The position numbers and the translations under genes are program-made. A stretch of 64,000 nt of DNA from the NCBI GenBank assembly GCA_020735665.1, contig CP085928.1:434001-498000 (forward strand), read 5' to 3'. The first letter of the stretch is position 1; each line of letters opens with the position of its first letter. The notes beneath the pieces were generated by a model, which saw only the letters and a program-made list of their open reading frames with translations, ran no database searches and was not told the DNA's origin. The DNA comes from Lachnospiraceae bacterium GAM79. Lineage in GTDB: Bacteria > Bacillota > Clostridia > Lachnospirales > Lachnospiraceae. This document shows positions 9,499-18,036 of this stretch, in pieces.

Positions 9499-9573
9499 AT
9501 GGTAGAAGTTAAATTTTATGACAATGTCGCAGATGAACTTTTGAAGTTTGCCATATTTGTTATTGTATACTAA
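9499..9573 (+). pseudogene. 5' fragment of a Nudix hydrolase gene, cut by an insertion
   Basis: ATG 9499 opens a 24-codon frame reading MVEVKFYDNVADELLKFAI, which closely resembles the N terminus of small Nudix hydrolases (typically continuing into a GKWVFCKHKE segment). The expected continuation is missing and a TAA comes at once. The break lies where the IS1380-like element begins. GAGG at 9484-9487 (in GACGAGGTATTGG) is its ribosome site; an almost identical leader precedes the GNAT gene at 17006. The rest of the Nudix gene is not on the far side of the element, so further deletion must have occurred. Confidence 0.65.
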
Positions 9574-11113
9574 ATTTTGAAAATGCTGCATAATTTTGCG
9601 TTCAAAAAAAGACTGCACCATTTGTGTGCAGCTGCCATTGCCATATTCAGCTACCTGTTGTCAGGTGATGAATGCAAAGCTGTCATAAAGACGCTTGAAA
9701 GTAAATCTCCAGCGATTACTCCTTCCAATGGACAGCACCAGACGGCCGGCATGTTCTGTCAGATGTCCCGCAAACTGCATAAGATTACTGATCACCGTAC
9801 GTATTCTTCGGCGATGTATTTTCTTCCGGCCGGGAGCATCCTTCTTTTTCAGCGATTCCTGCCCTATGATTCGAAGGATATTATATGCGATCATTGTCAG
9901 CTCTAGCACCAGTTTGTTGCTCTCAAACTTTCCCGACGGGAGTCTTCCAACATCCATGTCCGTCTTGATTTCACTGTGATACTGCTCACTTTCTCCGTGG
10001 GCATGGTAAAGATTAATGACTGTTTCGTCTGGCAGGGAAGTGTTTGTCCAGTATGTGCCCAGTTCTATATCGGGTACGATAAAATACTGCCCATATCGGT
10101 CAATGGTTCTTTCCGTGATCTCATAAATTGTGCGTATTCCGACAGTTTTCTCCTCGTTATCAGAAAGGGAATATGTCACATTCCGGAAGGTCTGTCCGAT
10201 ATAAACAGTTTTCCCATCACGTGGATGCTGGATATTCTGGCAGCATTCCCTGACGGATTCCAGCCATTCTTCTTTACTTTCCTGTCTGGGATTCCGTTTT
10301 ATGATGAAAGACACATTGTTGTATTTATAGCTTTCTTCCATAAAGATGCCTATGTTTTCAGATGCATCGTTGCCGGAATCTAGCCGGATGAGCAGTGGTT
10401 TTTCCGTCAGCTGTCTGCACAGTTCAATGGTCTCTCTCAGGAAATCAGGAGTTTCTTTCTGGCAGTGCTGTTTCCCAATCCGCAGTTCAAGATTGACGAG
10501 GTATCCTTCTGTGCCGATATATGCCATAATTGGTGCATATCCGTCAAAACCCTTGTAGGTACGGGATACGCCTTCCTTATTGGATTTCGAATTGTCAAAG
10601 GGGGTTACATCAATATCGACAGGAACAAAGCCGTTATCCAGGGCTGTCGGCTCTATGTGCATTTCACGCAGCATGTCGACATTTGCCTGCTGGATGTCTT
10701 TGCGCAGGGAATCCCCGATCATGTCAAAACGCTGACGGAGTGTTTCGGCGGAAGGAATCGCATAGGAGATGCCTAATGCGTATTTGTAGTAGTCAGGGTC
10801 ATCTATCATTTCACGGACAGCCTCATACTGGGGTTTTCCCTGACAGAGCATACCAATATAGGTGAGGAGCACGTCTCCATTTTTTATCTGTTTCTGCAGA
10901 TAATCTTTTGAAATTGGAGCACGGTTGATTTTTTTAACAAAACTGCTTTTTCCAAGTATTTGCCCTACGAATACCAGACCACTGGGAGTAATGAGCCGCT
11001 CATCGCTGAATTCAATGTGTATTTTCTTCATTGCACTGCCTCCGCCTATCTTTTGATACTTTCATTATACAGGATAATGCATGATGATACAGTAAAAAAA
11101 CAAAATTTTGTTT
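9567..11113. mobile_element. IS1380-family insertion sequence (ends tentative)
   Basis: The element carries one transposase on the minus strand. The ends are my estimate: 9567-9579 (ATACTAAATTTTG) and 11101-11113 (CAAAATTTTGTTT) form a 13-base imperfect inverted repeat with two mismatches, giving about 1.55 kb, close to the family's usual size. I could not identify a target-site duplication. The left end coincides with the break in the Nudix gene. Confidence 0.6.
9661..11031 (-). CDS. IS1380-family transposase
   Basis: The 456-residue protein catalyses cut-and-paste transposition of its element. It is full length and opens MKKIHIEFSDERLITPSGL, typical of the family. Acidic residues suited to a DDE centre are visible in VDIDVTPFDNSK (about 135-146), LIRLDSGNDASE (about 213-224) and AHGESEQYHSEIKTDMD near 350. 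The C terminus is basic (GRKKIHRRRIR). A GGAGG site precedes the ATG. No frameshift or stop is present, so the element may still be active. Confidence 0.9.
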   Translation of the reverse strand: MKKIHIEFSDERLITPSGLVFVGQILGKSSFVKKINRAPISKDYLQKQIKNGDVLLTYIGMLCQGKPQYEAVREMIDDPDYYKYALGISYAIPSAETLRQRFDMIGDSLRKDIQQANVDMLREMHIEPTALDNGFVPVDIDVTPFDNSKSNKEGVSRTYKGFDGYAPIMAYIGTEGYLVNLELRIGKQHCQKETPDFLRETIELCRQLTEKPLLIRLDSGNDASENIGIFMEESYKYNNVSFIIKRNPRQESKEEWLESVRECCQNIQHPRDGKTVYIGQTFRNVTYSLSDNEEKTVGIRTIYEITERTIDRYGQYFIVPDIELGTYWTNTSLPDETVINLYHAHGESEQYHSEIKTDMDVGRLPSGKFESNKLVLELTMIAYNILRIIGQESLKKKDAPGRKKIHRRRIRTVISNLMQFAGHLTEHAGRLVLSIGRSNRWRFTFKRLYDSFAFIT

Positions 11114-11226
11114 AACCTAGTGGGTGAAATAAAATGTATTGCGAAAATCAGTTTCCAGCAGGTATTATTGCTGAAAAAAAGGGATGTAACACTATGGTAA
11201 GTTTCACGGAATAAGGTGGATTTTCA

Positions 11227-11255
11227 TTGACGCATATAACACCTTACAATATAAT
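11227..11255 (+). promoter_or_regulatory. Sigma-A promoter of the M64 surface peptidase gene
   Basis: TTGACG at 11227-11232 and TATAAT at 11250-11255 have an ideal 17-base spacer. They lie just outside the right end of the insertion sequence and 37 bases before the ATG, with AAAGGAGG in between. Confidence 0.8.
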
Positions 11256-11291
11256 AAAAGCAAATATGTAGCTTATAAAGGAGGTTCCTTA

Positions 11292-14200
11292 ATGACGAAA
11301 AAAATAACCGCAATATTCTTGGCATTGTGCATGGCAATCTCCGTTTTGCCGATGACCATTCAGGCGGCATCAAAGCCCGATATTAAAGTTGGCGACTATG
11401 TTAAAATGGGCGCGTATAACAATGCCTCAATTCTTTGGCGATGTGTAAGCATTGACAATAACGGACCGCTTATGCTTGCAGACAAAATTGTTGACACCCT
11501 TGCATATGATGCCAAAACAAATGACAACAGCAATTCAAAATCACACAGCAGAAGCTATAAGCGTGATGATTACGGTTCTAACTATTGGAAAGACAGCAAT
11601 ATGCGTTCTTGGTTAAATTCGACCGCAGCTGAAGGCAAAGTCGATTGGCTTTGCGGCAACCCTCCGAAAGACGGATATGTAAGCGGTGTGGGAGCGTACA
11701 ACGAAAAAGCGGGTTTTCTCAACGCTTTTTCAAAATCTGAAATTGCGGCAATGAAAACCGTTACCCAGCGTTCTCTCGTTTCTCATCCCGAATACAACAA
11801 GGGCATAGTTGATGGAGACGCAAATTCGGATTTGTTATACTACACCGATATTTCGGAAGCGGTGGCAAACTACGACAGTTCATATTTTGAAACTACAACC
11901 GAAAAGGTTTTTCTTCTTGATGTAAAGCAGGCTAATGCCGTGTGGAAAAATCTCAAAGGTTATTATGTTGCGTATAATAATGACGGTATGGCTTGGCCTT
12001 ATTGGCTTCGCACTCCTGTTACCGATTGCAATCACGATATGCGTTATATCAGTTCATCGGGTCAGGTCGGTCGTTATGCTCCGTGGTATTCCGATTTGGG
12101 CGTAAGACCTGCATTTTATCTCGATTCCGAATATTTTGTTACAACTTCCGGCAGCGGCTCACAAAGCAGTCCTTATATCGGCTCTGCTCCAAATAAGCAA
12201 GAGGATGATTATACAATTTCGGAACCTGCCGAGGACGCAAATCCCGATTGGAATGTCAGCACCGAGCAAAGCATTCAGCTCACCCTCGGCCCGTGGTATT
12301 CAAATGACGGAAAATATTCTAATCCTACCATCCCTGTTTATACCATCCAAAAAACACGCAGCGACACGGAAAATATGGTTGTTGTCGTTTGCGGCGAGGG
12401 ATACACAAAAAGTCAGCAGGGCAAATTCATCAATGATGTCAAACGACTTTGGCAGGACGCTATGAAATATGAACCGTATCGCAGTTATGCCGACAGATTC
12501 AATGTTTACGCTCTTTGCACAGCTTCCGAATCGACTTTTGACAATGGTGGAAGCACCTTCTTTGATGTTATAGTCGACAAATATAATTCGCCTGTTATTT
12601 CTAATAATCTCCACGGAAGTCAGTGGAAAAATCATATTTTTGAGAGATGTATCGGTCCTGAATTTATCGAGAAAATTCACGATGCTCATATCAAAAAAAA
12701 GTGTGATCCAAACACAATTCCGTCCGGTTCGGAATATGAGCCTTATTATTATGTTCACGATTATATTGCTCAGTTCGCTATGGTTGTAAACACAAAATCA
12801 GATTTCGGCGGTGCTTATAATAACCGTGAATACGGCTTCCATTATTTCATTTCGCCATCAGACAGTTATCGTGCGTCAAAAACTTTTGCACACGAGTTTG
12901 GACACGGTTTGCTCGGTCTCGGTGATGAATACAGTAACGGATATTTGCTTGACGATAAGGAACTTAAATCACTCAATCTTTCCTCGGTTGAAGACCCGGA
13001 AAAGATAAAATGGCGACAGCTTTTAGGTTTTAGAAACACATATACCTGCCGCAATGCTTACGGCTCAAAAATGCTTGTTTCAAGTTATGAGTGCATAATG
13101 AGAGACACAAACTATCAATTCTGTGAGGTTTGCCGTTTGCAGGGCTTCAAGCGAATGTCTCAGCTTGTTAAGGATGTAGACCTTTATGTTGCAACTCCCG
13201 AGGTTAAGGAATATACGGGCGCTTATTCAAAGCCGTCTGATTTTACCGACCTTGAAACAAGTTCATATTATAATTACACATATAATCGCAATGACCGACT
13301 TTTGAGCGGCAACAGCAAAAGCAGATTTAATACTAATATGAACGGTAAAAAAATCGAGCTTAGAACTGTTATTCAAAACATTTCAGATAAAAATGCACGA
13401 CAATTAAAATTCAAAATGTGGATTAAGCACTCCGACGGAAGCGTTGCGACCGATTCATCGGGGAATCCGCTTCAAACAGTACAAACCTTTGACATTCCTG
13501 TTTGGAATGATAAGGCAAATTTCTGGCCGCTCGGTGCTTTGGATCACATCAAAAGCGACTTTAATTCAGGCTTAAAGAGTTGCTCGCTTATTTATCAAAT
13601 TCCGTCTGATGCACAGCTTAAGAGCGGCGATACCGTGGCATTTCAGGTGCTCGATGAAAACGGAAATGTGCTTGCAGACGACAATACGGAAACACAGCGC
13701 TACACAACCGTTTCAATTCAGTATAAATTTGAGGACGGCTCTGAAATTCCAAACACTGCCGGCGGAACATTTACCGTGCCATACGGCACAAAGCTTGATT
13801 TAACACCGGCAAAAACACTTTATGATTATGAATTTATAAAGGTTGACGGCTTGAATAAGCCTATTGTTTCGGACGGAACGGTTGTTACATATTATTACAA
13901 AAATAAAAACGAAGAACACACTCACAATCTGACTTTGGTTGCTGCGAAAGCTGCCACCTGCACTACTGCGGGCAATTCCGCATACTACACCTGCGATGGC
14001 TGTGACAAGTGGTTCGCAGATGCAACAGGATCGGTAGAAATTACCGATAAAACCAGTGTGAAGATTCCGGCTCCCGGACATACCGCAGGCAAAGAATGGA
14101 AGTCTGATGATACTAACCACTGGCATGAATGTTCTCGTTGCCACGACAAAAAGGACGAAGCGGCTCACGATTACGGTTCTGACAATGTTTGCGACACCTG

Positions 14201-15017
14201 CGGATATTACAAAACTGTACCGCACACTCACAATCTGACTTTGGTTGCTGCGAAAGCTGCCACCTGCACAGATGGCGGTAAGGAAGCATACTACAAGTGC
14301 GAAGGTTGTGGCAAGTTCTATGAAGATGTACTCGGTACAAAGGAAATAACCGACCTTGCATCTTGGGGCAATATTGCTAAGATTGCCCACACCACAAAGC
14401 AAACCGTAACAAAGGCAACCCCAACAGCAAACGGCAAGATAGTAAATTACTGTTCGGTATGTAAGAAAACTCTTTCAACGACAGTAATTCCAAAGGCATC
14501 AAGCATAAAGCTTAAAGCAACATCATTAACATATAATGGAAAGGTTAGAACACCTAAGGTTATTGTTAAGGACAGAACAGGAAAGACACTTGTTAAGAAT
14601 ACTGACTATACTGTGTCTTATGCAAAAGGCAGAAAGTATGTTGGCAAGTACGCAGTAAAGATTACCTTTAAGGGTAAATACAGCGGAACAAAGACGCTTT
14701 ATTTCACAATCAAGCCAAAGGCAACAAGTATTTCCTCACTTAAAGCAGGTTCAAAGAAGTTTACAGTAAAGTGGAAGAAGCAGGCTACACAGACAACAGG
14801 CTATCAGGTACAGTACAGTGCCTCAAGTAAATTCAGCAAGGCTAAGACCGTAACAGTAGGCAAGAATACAACAGTATCAAAGAAAATTTCAAAGCTTTCG
14901 GGCAAGAAAAAGTATTATGTAAGAGTTCGCACCTATAAGACAGTTAAGATTAACGGCAAATCCATAAGGATTTATTCAGGCTGGTCAAAAGCTAAGACTG
15001 TTACAACAAAGAAATAA
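11292..15017 (+). CDS. Large secreted M64-type (IgA-protease-like) zinc peptidase with mosaic surface domains
   Basis: The 1241-residue protein has a signal peptide cut near QAAS (about 26). Next comes a DUF6273-like region (about 30-290; WLRTPVTDCN, LGVRPAFYLD). The peptidase M64 domain spans about 345-640, with NMVVVVCGEGYT and HEFGH at 534-538 followed by GLGDEY, the zinc-site signature of M64 enzymes such as IgA1 peptidase of Clostridium ramosum. Further domains are a MucBP-like repeat (about 805-870), two Cys-rich HTHNLTLVAAKAATC modules, a bacterial Ig-like domain and a C-terminal Fn3 domain. Substrate is inferred to be host or microbial glycoprotein. Codon use (many GAA/AAA/TCA, few GAT-ATC pairs) differs from valS, which suggests transfer. 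No anchor remains in frame. Confidence 0.88.
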   Translation: MTKKITAIFLALCMAISVLPMTIQAASKPDIKVGDYVKMGAYNNASILWRCVSIDNNGPLMLADKIVDTLAYDAKTNDNSNSKSHSRSYKRDDYGSNYWKDSNMRSWLNSTAAEGKVDWLCGNPPKDGYVSGVGAYNEKAGFLNAFSKSEIAAMKTVTQRSLVSHPEYNKGIVDGDANSDLLYYTDISEAVANYDSSYFETTTEKVFLLDVKQANAVWKNLKGYYVAYNNDGMAWPYWLRTPVTDCNHDMRYISSSGQVGRYAPWYSDLGVRPAFYLDSEYFVTTSGSGSQSSPYIGSAPNKQEDDYTISEPAEDANPDWNVSTEQSIQLTLGPWYSNDGKYSNPTIPVYTIQKTRSDTENMVVVVCGEGYTKSQQGKFINDVKRLWQDAMKYEPYRSYADRFNVYALCTASESTFDNGGSTFFDVIVDKYNSPVISNNLHGSQWKNHIFERCIGPEFIEKIHDAHIKKKCDPNTIPSGSEYEPYYYVHDYIAQFAMVVNTKSDFGGAYNNREYGFHYFISPSDSYRASKTFAHEFGHGLLGLGDEYSNGYLLDDKELKSLNLSSVEDPEKIKWRQLLGFRNTYTCRNAYGSKMLVSSYECIMRDTNYQFCEVCRLQGFKRMSQLVKDVDLYVATPEVKEYTGAYSKPSDFTDLETSSYYNYTYNRNDRLLSGNSKSRFNTNMNGKKIELRTVIQNISDKNARQLKFKMWIKHSDGSVATDSSGNPLQTVQTFDIPVWNDKANFWPLGALDHIKSDFNSGLKSCSLIYQIPSDAQLKSGDTVAFQVLDENGNVLADDNTETQRYTTVSIQYKFEDGSEIPNTAGGTFTVPYGTKLDLTPAKTLYDYEFIKVDGLNKPIVSDGTVVTYYYKNKNEEHTHNLTLVAAKAATCTTAGNSAYYTCDGCDKWFADATGSVEITDKTSVKIPAPGHTAGKEWKSDDTNHWHECSRCHDKKDEAAHDYGSDNVCDTCGYYKTVPHTHNLTLVAAKAATCTDGGKEAYYKCEGCGKFYEDVLGTKEITDLASWGNIAKIAHTTKQTVTKATPTANGKIVNYCSVCKKTLSTTVIPKASSIKLKATSLTYNGKVRTPKVIVKDRTGKTLVKNTDYTVSYAKGRKYVGKYAVKITFKGKYSGTKTLYFTIKPKATSISSLKAGSKKFTVKWKKQATQTTGYQVQYSASSKFSKAKTVTVGKNTTVSKKISKLSGKKKYYVRVRTYKTVKINGKSIRIYSGWSKAKTVTTKK
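13918..14269 (+). repeat. Duplicated Cys-rich module with a 46-base identical stretch
   Basis: Positions 13918-13963 and 14224-14269 are identical over 46 bases and encode the start of the HTHNLTLVAAKAATC module twice. Perfect identity inside otherwise diverged modules points to recent gene conversion or duplication. Confidence 0.85.
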
Positions 15018-15018
15018 A

Positions 15019-15323
15019 AACTATACCGTAACCTTTGATTCTGCCGGTGGCTCTGCAGTAACGACTCAGACTATCGAAGAAGGTCAGAAGGCAACCAAAC
15101 CTGCCGCTCCTACCAAGTCTGACGATACCACCAAGCCTTCGGATGATGTTCAGAATCCGCAGACCGGCGACAACAGTATGAGTGGCTGTGGATCGCTCTG
15201 CTGTTCGTCAGCGGCTTCGGAGTTGTGACAACTACTGTTTATACTAAATTAGACGAAGCAATTTCTGATGCTGTTAAAACTGGGAAAATCACTCAAGAAG
15301 AAGCGAACGCAGCTTACAAATAA
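15019..15323 (+). pseudogene. Frameshifted remnant of a wall-anchored protein tail
   Basis: Right after the M64 stop codon another frame encodes YTVTFDSAGGSAVTTQ, an InlB-B type repeat, then a Pro/Lys/Asp linker and NPQTGDNSM, a sortase-like signal. The hydrophobic anchor that should follow (WLWIALLFVSGFGVVTTTVY) is in a different frame: one G appears lost in ATGAGTGG near 15180, and the anchor frame continues to TAA 15323. The piece lacks a start, so it is a decayed C-terminal tail of a surface protein. It may once have belonged to the M64 gene, through a shift at its 3' end, or to a neighbour. Confidence 0.7.
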
Positions 15324-15371
15324 ATATACGAGGCTTGTCTTAAAAAAGACGAGCTCAAAATGACAATGAAA

Positions 15372-15403
15372 CTGTCACTCTCTGGAGACACTAGGAGTGA
15401 CAG
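15372..15403. terminator. Hairpin terminator near the end of the DUF6061-like gene
   Basis: CTGTCACTC (15372-15380) pairs with GAGTGACAG (15395-15403). It lies just past the stop of the minus-strand gene; on that strand the sequence after the stem is TTTCATTG, a weak T tract. Confidence 0.5.
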
Positions 15404-15411
15404 TATAATCA

Positions 15412-15648
15412 TCATAAATAAAATGAATCTTCGGCATCAACCCACATCTGCATAGTTCCATCAAGGTATAGTCTTGCATATTCAAGTGGTTCATCAATAG
15501 CAAGTGCATTTAATGCACAATCTAATCTGGGTGTTGTTTTTAAATTCTTTTCTGCTTCCCAGCAGTCAATGCGGAGCATATAGCCAGCAGAAGTATAAAC
15601 ATCAATGCTGTTGCGTTGTGGATTGTATTCTGCAAATATTGTTCTCAT
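15412..15648 (-). CDS. DUF6061-like small protein
   Basis: The 78-residue product (MRTIFAEYNPQRNSIDVYT...) resembles the short DUF6061 proteins that occur in mobile-element cargo of gut Clostridia; the family call is from memory of its style and is moderate. It contains RIDCWEAEKNL and an acidic C terminus, with no signal peptide or membrane span. Start 15648 is preceded by AAGGAG at a spacing of about 9, and is preferred over the upstream ATG at 15669. Function is unknown. Confidence 0.6.
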   Translation of the reverse strand: MRTIFAEYNPQRNSIDVYTSAGYMLRIDCWEAEKNLKTTPRLDCALNALAIDEPLEYARLYLDGTMQMWVDAEDSFYL

Positions 15649-15668
15649 CGTATCAAATCTCCTTATCA

Positions 15669-15957
15669 TTCAATCAATCATTTGTTACAAAAATCAGAAG
15701 CATTTCAATCAGTTCACCATGTCGTTTTTATTTTGTGTTATACTGTTTTAGAGGATTTTCTTTTCCTTGTATTTTCCCTTATCAGGGTTCATAAATCCAT
15801 ATGGGAAGATATAACATAAGGGAAAGTCTAAGGGAAAGATCACCTGCGACAAACTTAGTGTTTTCAAGGGATTCAGAGATATTTGATAATAAAATATAAC
15901 AATTATTAAATCCCTTGGAATACATGAAATCTCAATTCCAGTTTATGAGGATAAAAG
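15669..15957. other. Intergenic region with two inverted repeats
   Basis: No gene is seen. TTCCCTTAT (15774-15782) pairs with ATAAGGGAA (15816-15824), and CAAGGGATT (15865-15873) pairs with AATCCCTTG (15909-15917). Neither has a terminator-like T tract. They could be recombination or regulatory sites in this cargo region, but nothing decides it. Confidence 0.4.
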
Positions 15958-16308
15958 ATGGAACTTAGAGAATACAAGTCAACTGACTGTGAGCAGATGG
16001 CGCAATTGTTCTACAATACGGTACATAGCATAAATGTAAAGGATTATACAGAAGAACAGTTAAATGCATGGGCAACCGGTAGCGTAGATTTACAAGAATG
16101 GAACCACTCTTTTTTAAATCATAAAACAGTGGTTGCAGTGGAGGATGATGAGGTTGTTGGATTTGGAGACATTGATCAATCTGGCTGTCTGGCTAGGCTG
16201 TATGTCCATATAAATTATCAGGGGATGGGAATTACACTTAAAAACTATGTGATGGAGAAGAAAACTTCTAGCGGCTTTTCTGATAAAAGTTCAGGAGGTA
16301 ATGAATAA
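15958..16308 (+). pseudogene. GNAT acetyltransferase with an internal deletion
   Basis: The first 83 residues are a normal GNAT start (MELREYKSTDCEQMAQLFYN ... GFGDIDQSGCLARLYVHINYQG). The acetyl-CoA loop QGMGI is then joined directly to LKNYVMEKK, which in related proteins is the very C terminus (usually read as '...GIFLTNFVMEK'). About 40-50 residues, including the helix and strands that complete the acetyl-CoA site, are missing without loss of frame. The enzyme is therefore probably inactive. A non-homologous Ser/Gly-rich tail of about 14 residues follows. Neighbours are other short cargo genes. Confidence 0.7.
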
Positions 16309-16319
16309 AGGGATTTAAT

Positions 16320-16913
16320 ATGATAAAAATTGTGTGGTCAATAAACGATATAAATAAATATCAAACAGGAAATTTGCTGGATGGTGCAGTAAAGATAGAA
16401 ACACCGCAGAGTGTTGGTGAACTGATGAAAAAAGCAGTGCCAATTGCTGTAATTTTATGTGTTATCCTTTTTATTGCTATGCTTTGTAAAACGATAATAT
16501 GCAAGACCGTTGTAATCTCGCCAATATTTATTCTGGTCGGATTTGCTTTCGGTTTTTTACTGTTAATAATTCATGAGTGGTTACATGGAATTGTTTATCC
16601 TAAGGAAGCAGATGTAACAATAGGCAGAATAAAAGGAAAGGCAACATTTGTTGCATTAGCATCATATCCATTGAGGCGAGATCGGTTTATATTGATGTGC
16701 CTGTTGCCATTTGTTCTTGGGTTAGTTCCATTTATATTATTTGTAATTAGTCCTGCTGAATTTAGAGTATTAAATGGATTGAATTTTGGCATGGCATGTA
16801 TGGGGATGATTTCGCCATTCCCAGATGTGTTTAATGTCCTTGTCGTTCTAAGAAATTCTGAAAAAAGCGATTTAATAATGTTCTACAAGAATGATATGTA
16901 TAAGATTTCTTAA
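16320..16913 (+). CDS. DUF3267-type membrane zincin
   Basis: The 197-residue protein fits the DUF3267 family of putative integral-membrane zinc peptidases. Two membrane spans (about 42-62 and 67-85) precede HEWLHGIVYP, whose HEWLH (about 86-90) is an HExxH zinc motif at the end of a helix. Further spans follow at about 125-145 and 155-170, and PFPDVFNVLVVLRN near the C terminus may contain the third ligand (D). Ribosome site AAAGGGA precedes ATG 16320; the stronger AGGAGG at 16293 belongs to an abortive five-codon frame starting at 16301. Substrate unknown. Confidence 0.8.
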   Translation: MIKIVWSINDINKYQTGNLLDGAVKIETPQSVGELMKKAVPIAVILCVILFIAMLCKTIICKTVVISPIFILVGFAFGFLLLIIHEWLHGIVYPKEADVTIGRIKGKATFVALASYPLRRDRFILMCLLPFVLGLVPFILFVISPAEFRVLNGLNFGMACMGMISPFPDVFNVLVVLRNSEKSDLIMFYKNDMYKIS

Positions 16914-17005
16914 ATTTTTGTTTGGAAAAATGCTTAATTATTCAAGTGAAAACATATAGCAATTAATACGGGAAAGAAAAATCGGAATTTGGAGAGGTAT
17001 TGTTT

Positions 17006-17461
17006 ATGAAGATTGAATATAGAAAAGCAGATATTACGGATGCAGAATTGCTAATAGATATTTATAATTTTGCATTTTATAGTGATTATATTAAATATGG
17101 TGAATGTCCGGCGTATGGAAAGACTAAAGAGATGATGGAAAAATCTATAATAGAATATCCAAAATTTATTATTTTATATAATGGTGAACCGGTCGGTTGT
17201 GTTTCTTGTAAAAAAGTGGAAATGCGAATATATGAAGTTGGGTGTTTGTGTGTTGTCCCAGAGTTTCAAGGAAAAGGAATTGGAACGCAAGCAATTAGAT
17301 TTGTAACATCACACTATAGGGATTGGGATAAAATTACCTTAGTTACACCCATAGATAAAAAGAAAAATGTAAAGTTTTATACAGAAAAATGTGGATTTAA
17401 TATAGTGTCTATGGAAATGGATGGAAATGTTAAAGTAGCACGATTTGTTTTAGAAAAATGA
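17006..17461 (+). CDS. GNAT family N-acetyltransferase
   Basis: The 151-residue product transfers an acyl group from acyl-CoA to an unknown amine. It has the GNAT order: N-terminal MKIEYRKADITDAELLIDI, a central strand EVGCLCVVPEFQ, the acetyl-CoA loop GKGIGTQAI (about 91-99) and a C-terminal KFYTEKCGFN strand-helix. GAGAGG about 8 bases upstream supports ATG 17006; the in-frame TTG 17000 is too close to that site. The leader (AATCGGAATTTGGAGAGG) nearly repeats the one in front of the broken Nudix gene at 9499, so the two genes may come from the same cargo. Confidence 0.85.
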   Translation: MKIEYRKADITDAELLIDIYNFAFYSDYIKYGECPAYGKTKEMMEKSIIEYPKFIILYNGEPVGCVSCKKVEMRIYEVGCLCVVPEFQGKGIGTQAIRFVTSHYRDWDKITLVTPIDKKKNVKFYTEKCGFNIVSMEMDGNVKVARFVLEK

Positions 17462-17733
17462 TAAGAAAGACAGCCTTGGCAGGCCGTCGTGCAGCAATTT
17501 TGTTCCATTAGAATTTTATTAACATGTTATATTGAGAAATTGATTTCGATTTAAATCGAATTAGAGGTTGTTGTTATAGTTTGCGTATGGTATTCTGAAC
17601 AAAATACAACCAGAAAGGTTCAAAGAGAGTTTTATGAAGAATTATAAGGTAATTGTGCGATAGCAGTGGCTATTGCAAAAAAAATTAAATGCTATAGCCA
17701 TTGCATCCTAAGGTGACAATTAGGAGGACGCAT
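17462..17733. other. Intergenic region with an inverted repeat
   Basis: No gene is visible. GCAGTGGCTATTGC (about 17662-17675) can pair with GCTATAGCCATTGC (about 17692-17705) around an A-rich loop. It is 30 bases before the CD3324-like start and could be a terminator or leader hairpin. Confidence 0.35.
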
Positions 17734-18036
17734 ATGAGCTATGTTAATGCAGATGAAGTCTTGCCAGAAGACTTGATTAGAGAAATTCAAAAATATGTTG
17801 ATGGCAAAGTTTTATATATCCCGCGCAGGAGTGAGAAAGCAATGGGCTGGGGTGAAAAGAACGGTGCCAAAAACAGGCTTGCAAAGCGAAACAAGGAGAT
17901 AGTAAGTAGATTCAATTCGGGTGAAACTATCGCAGAACTTGGCAAAATGTTTTTTCTTTCAGAAAAAAGAATTCAAGGAATAATACGTGAATATGAATCC
18001 TCAAAAAATCAAGATGGAGGATTCAACAATGAATAG
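17734..18036 (+). CDS. CD3324-like small DNA-binding protein
   Basis: The 100-residue protein starts MSYVNADEVLPEDLIREIQKY, typical of the CD3324 family of Clostridia. Its C-terminal half (NKEIVSRFNSGETIAELGKM...SEKRIQGIIRE) looks like a helix-turn-helix of the Mor/resolvase-tail type, so DNA binding is likely (inference). GGAGG is 6-8 bases before ATG 17734; the longer frame from TTG 17701 is not supported. The end overlaps the start of the RNHCP gene by 8 bases, so the two are translationally coupled. Confidence 0.75.
   Translation: MSYVNADEVLPEDLIREIQKYVDGKVLYIPRRSEKAMGWGEKNGAKNRLAKRNKEIVSRFNSGETIAELGKMFFLSEKRIQGIIREYESSKNQDGGFNNE

Noticed and set aside
9577-10865. Plus-strand ORFs opposite the transposase
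   Set aside because: They are antisense shadows of an intact IS1380-type transposase frame.
15504-15819. Two short plus-strand ORFs near the DUF6061-like gene
   Set aside because: They overlap it in antisense, have no ribosome site and show no family features.
17987-18028. Longer N terminus for the RNHCP gene
   Set aside because: GGAGG at the right distance supports ATG 18029, and the extension overlaps the CD3324-like gene further.
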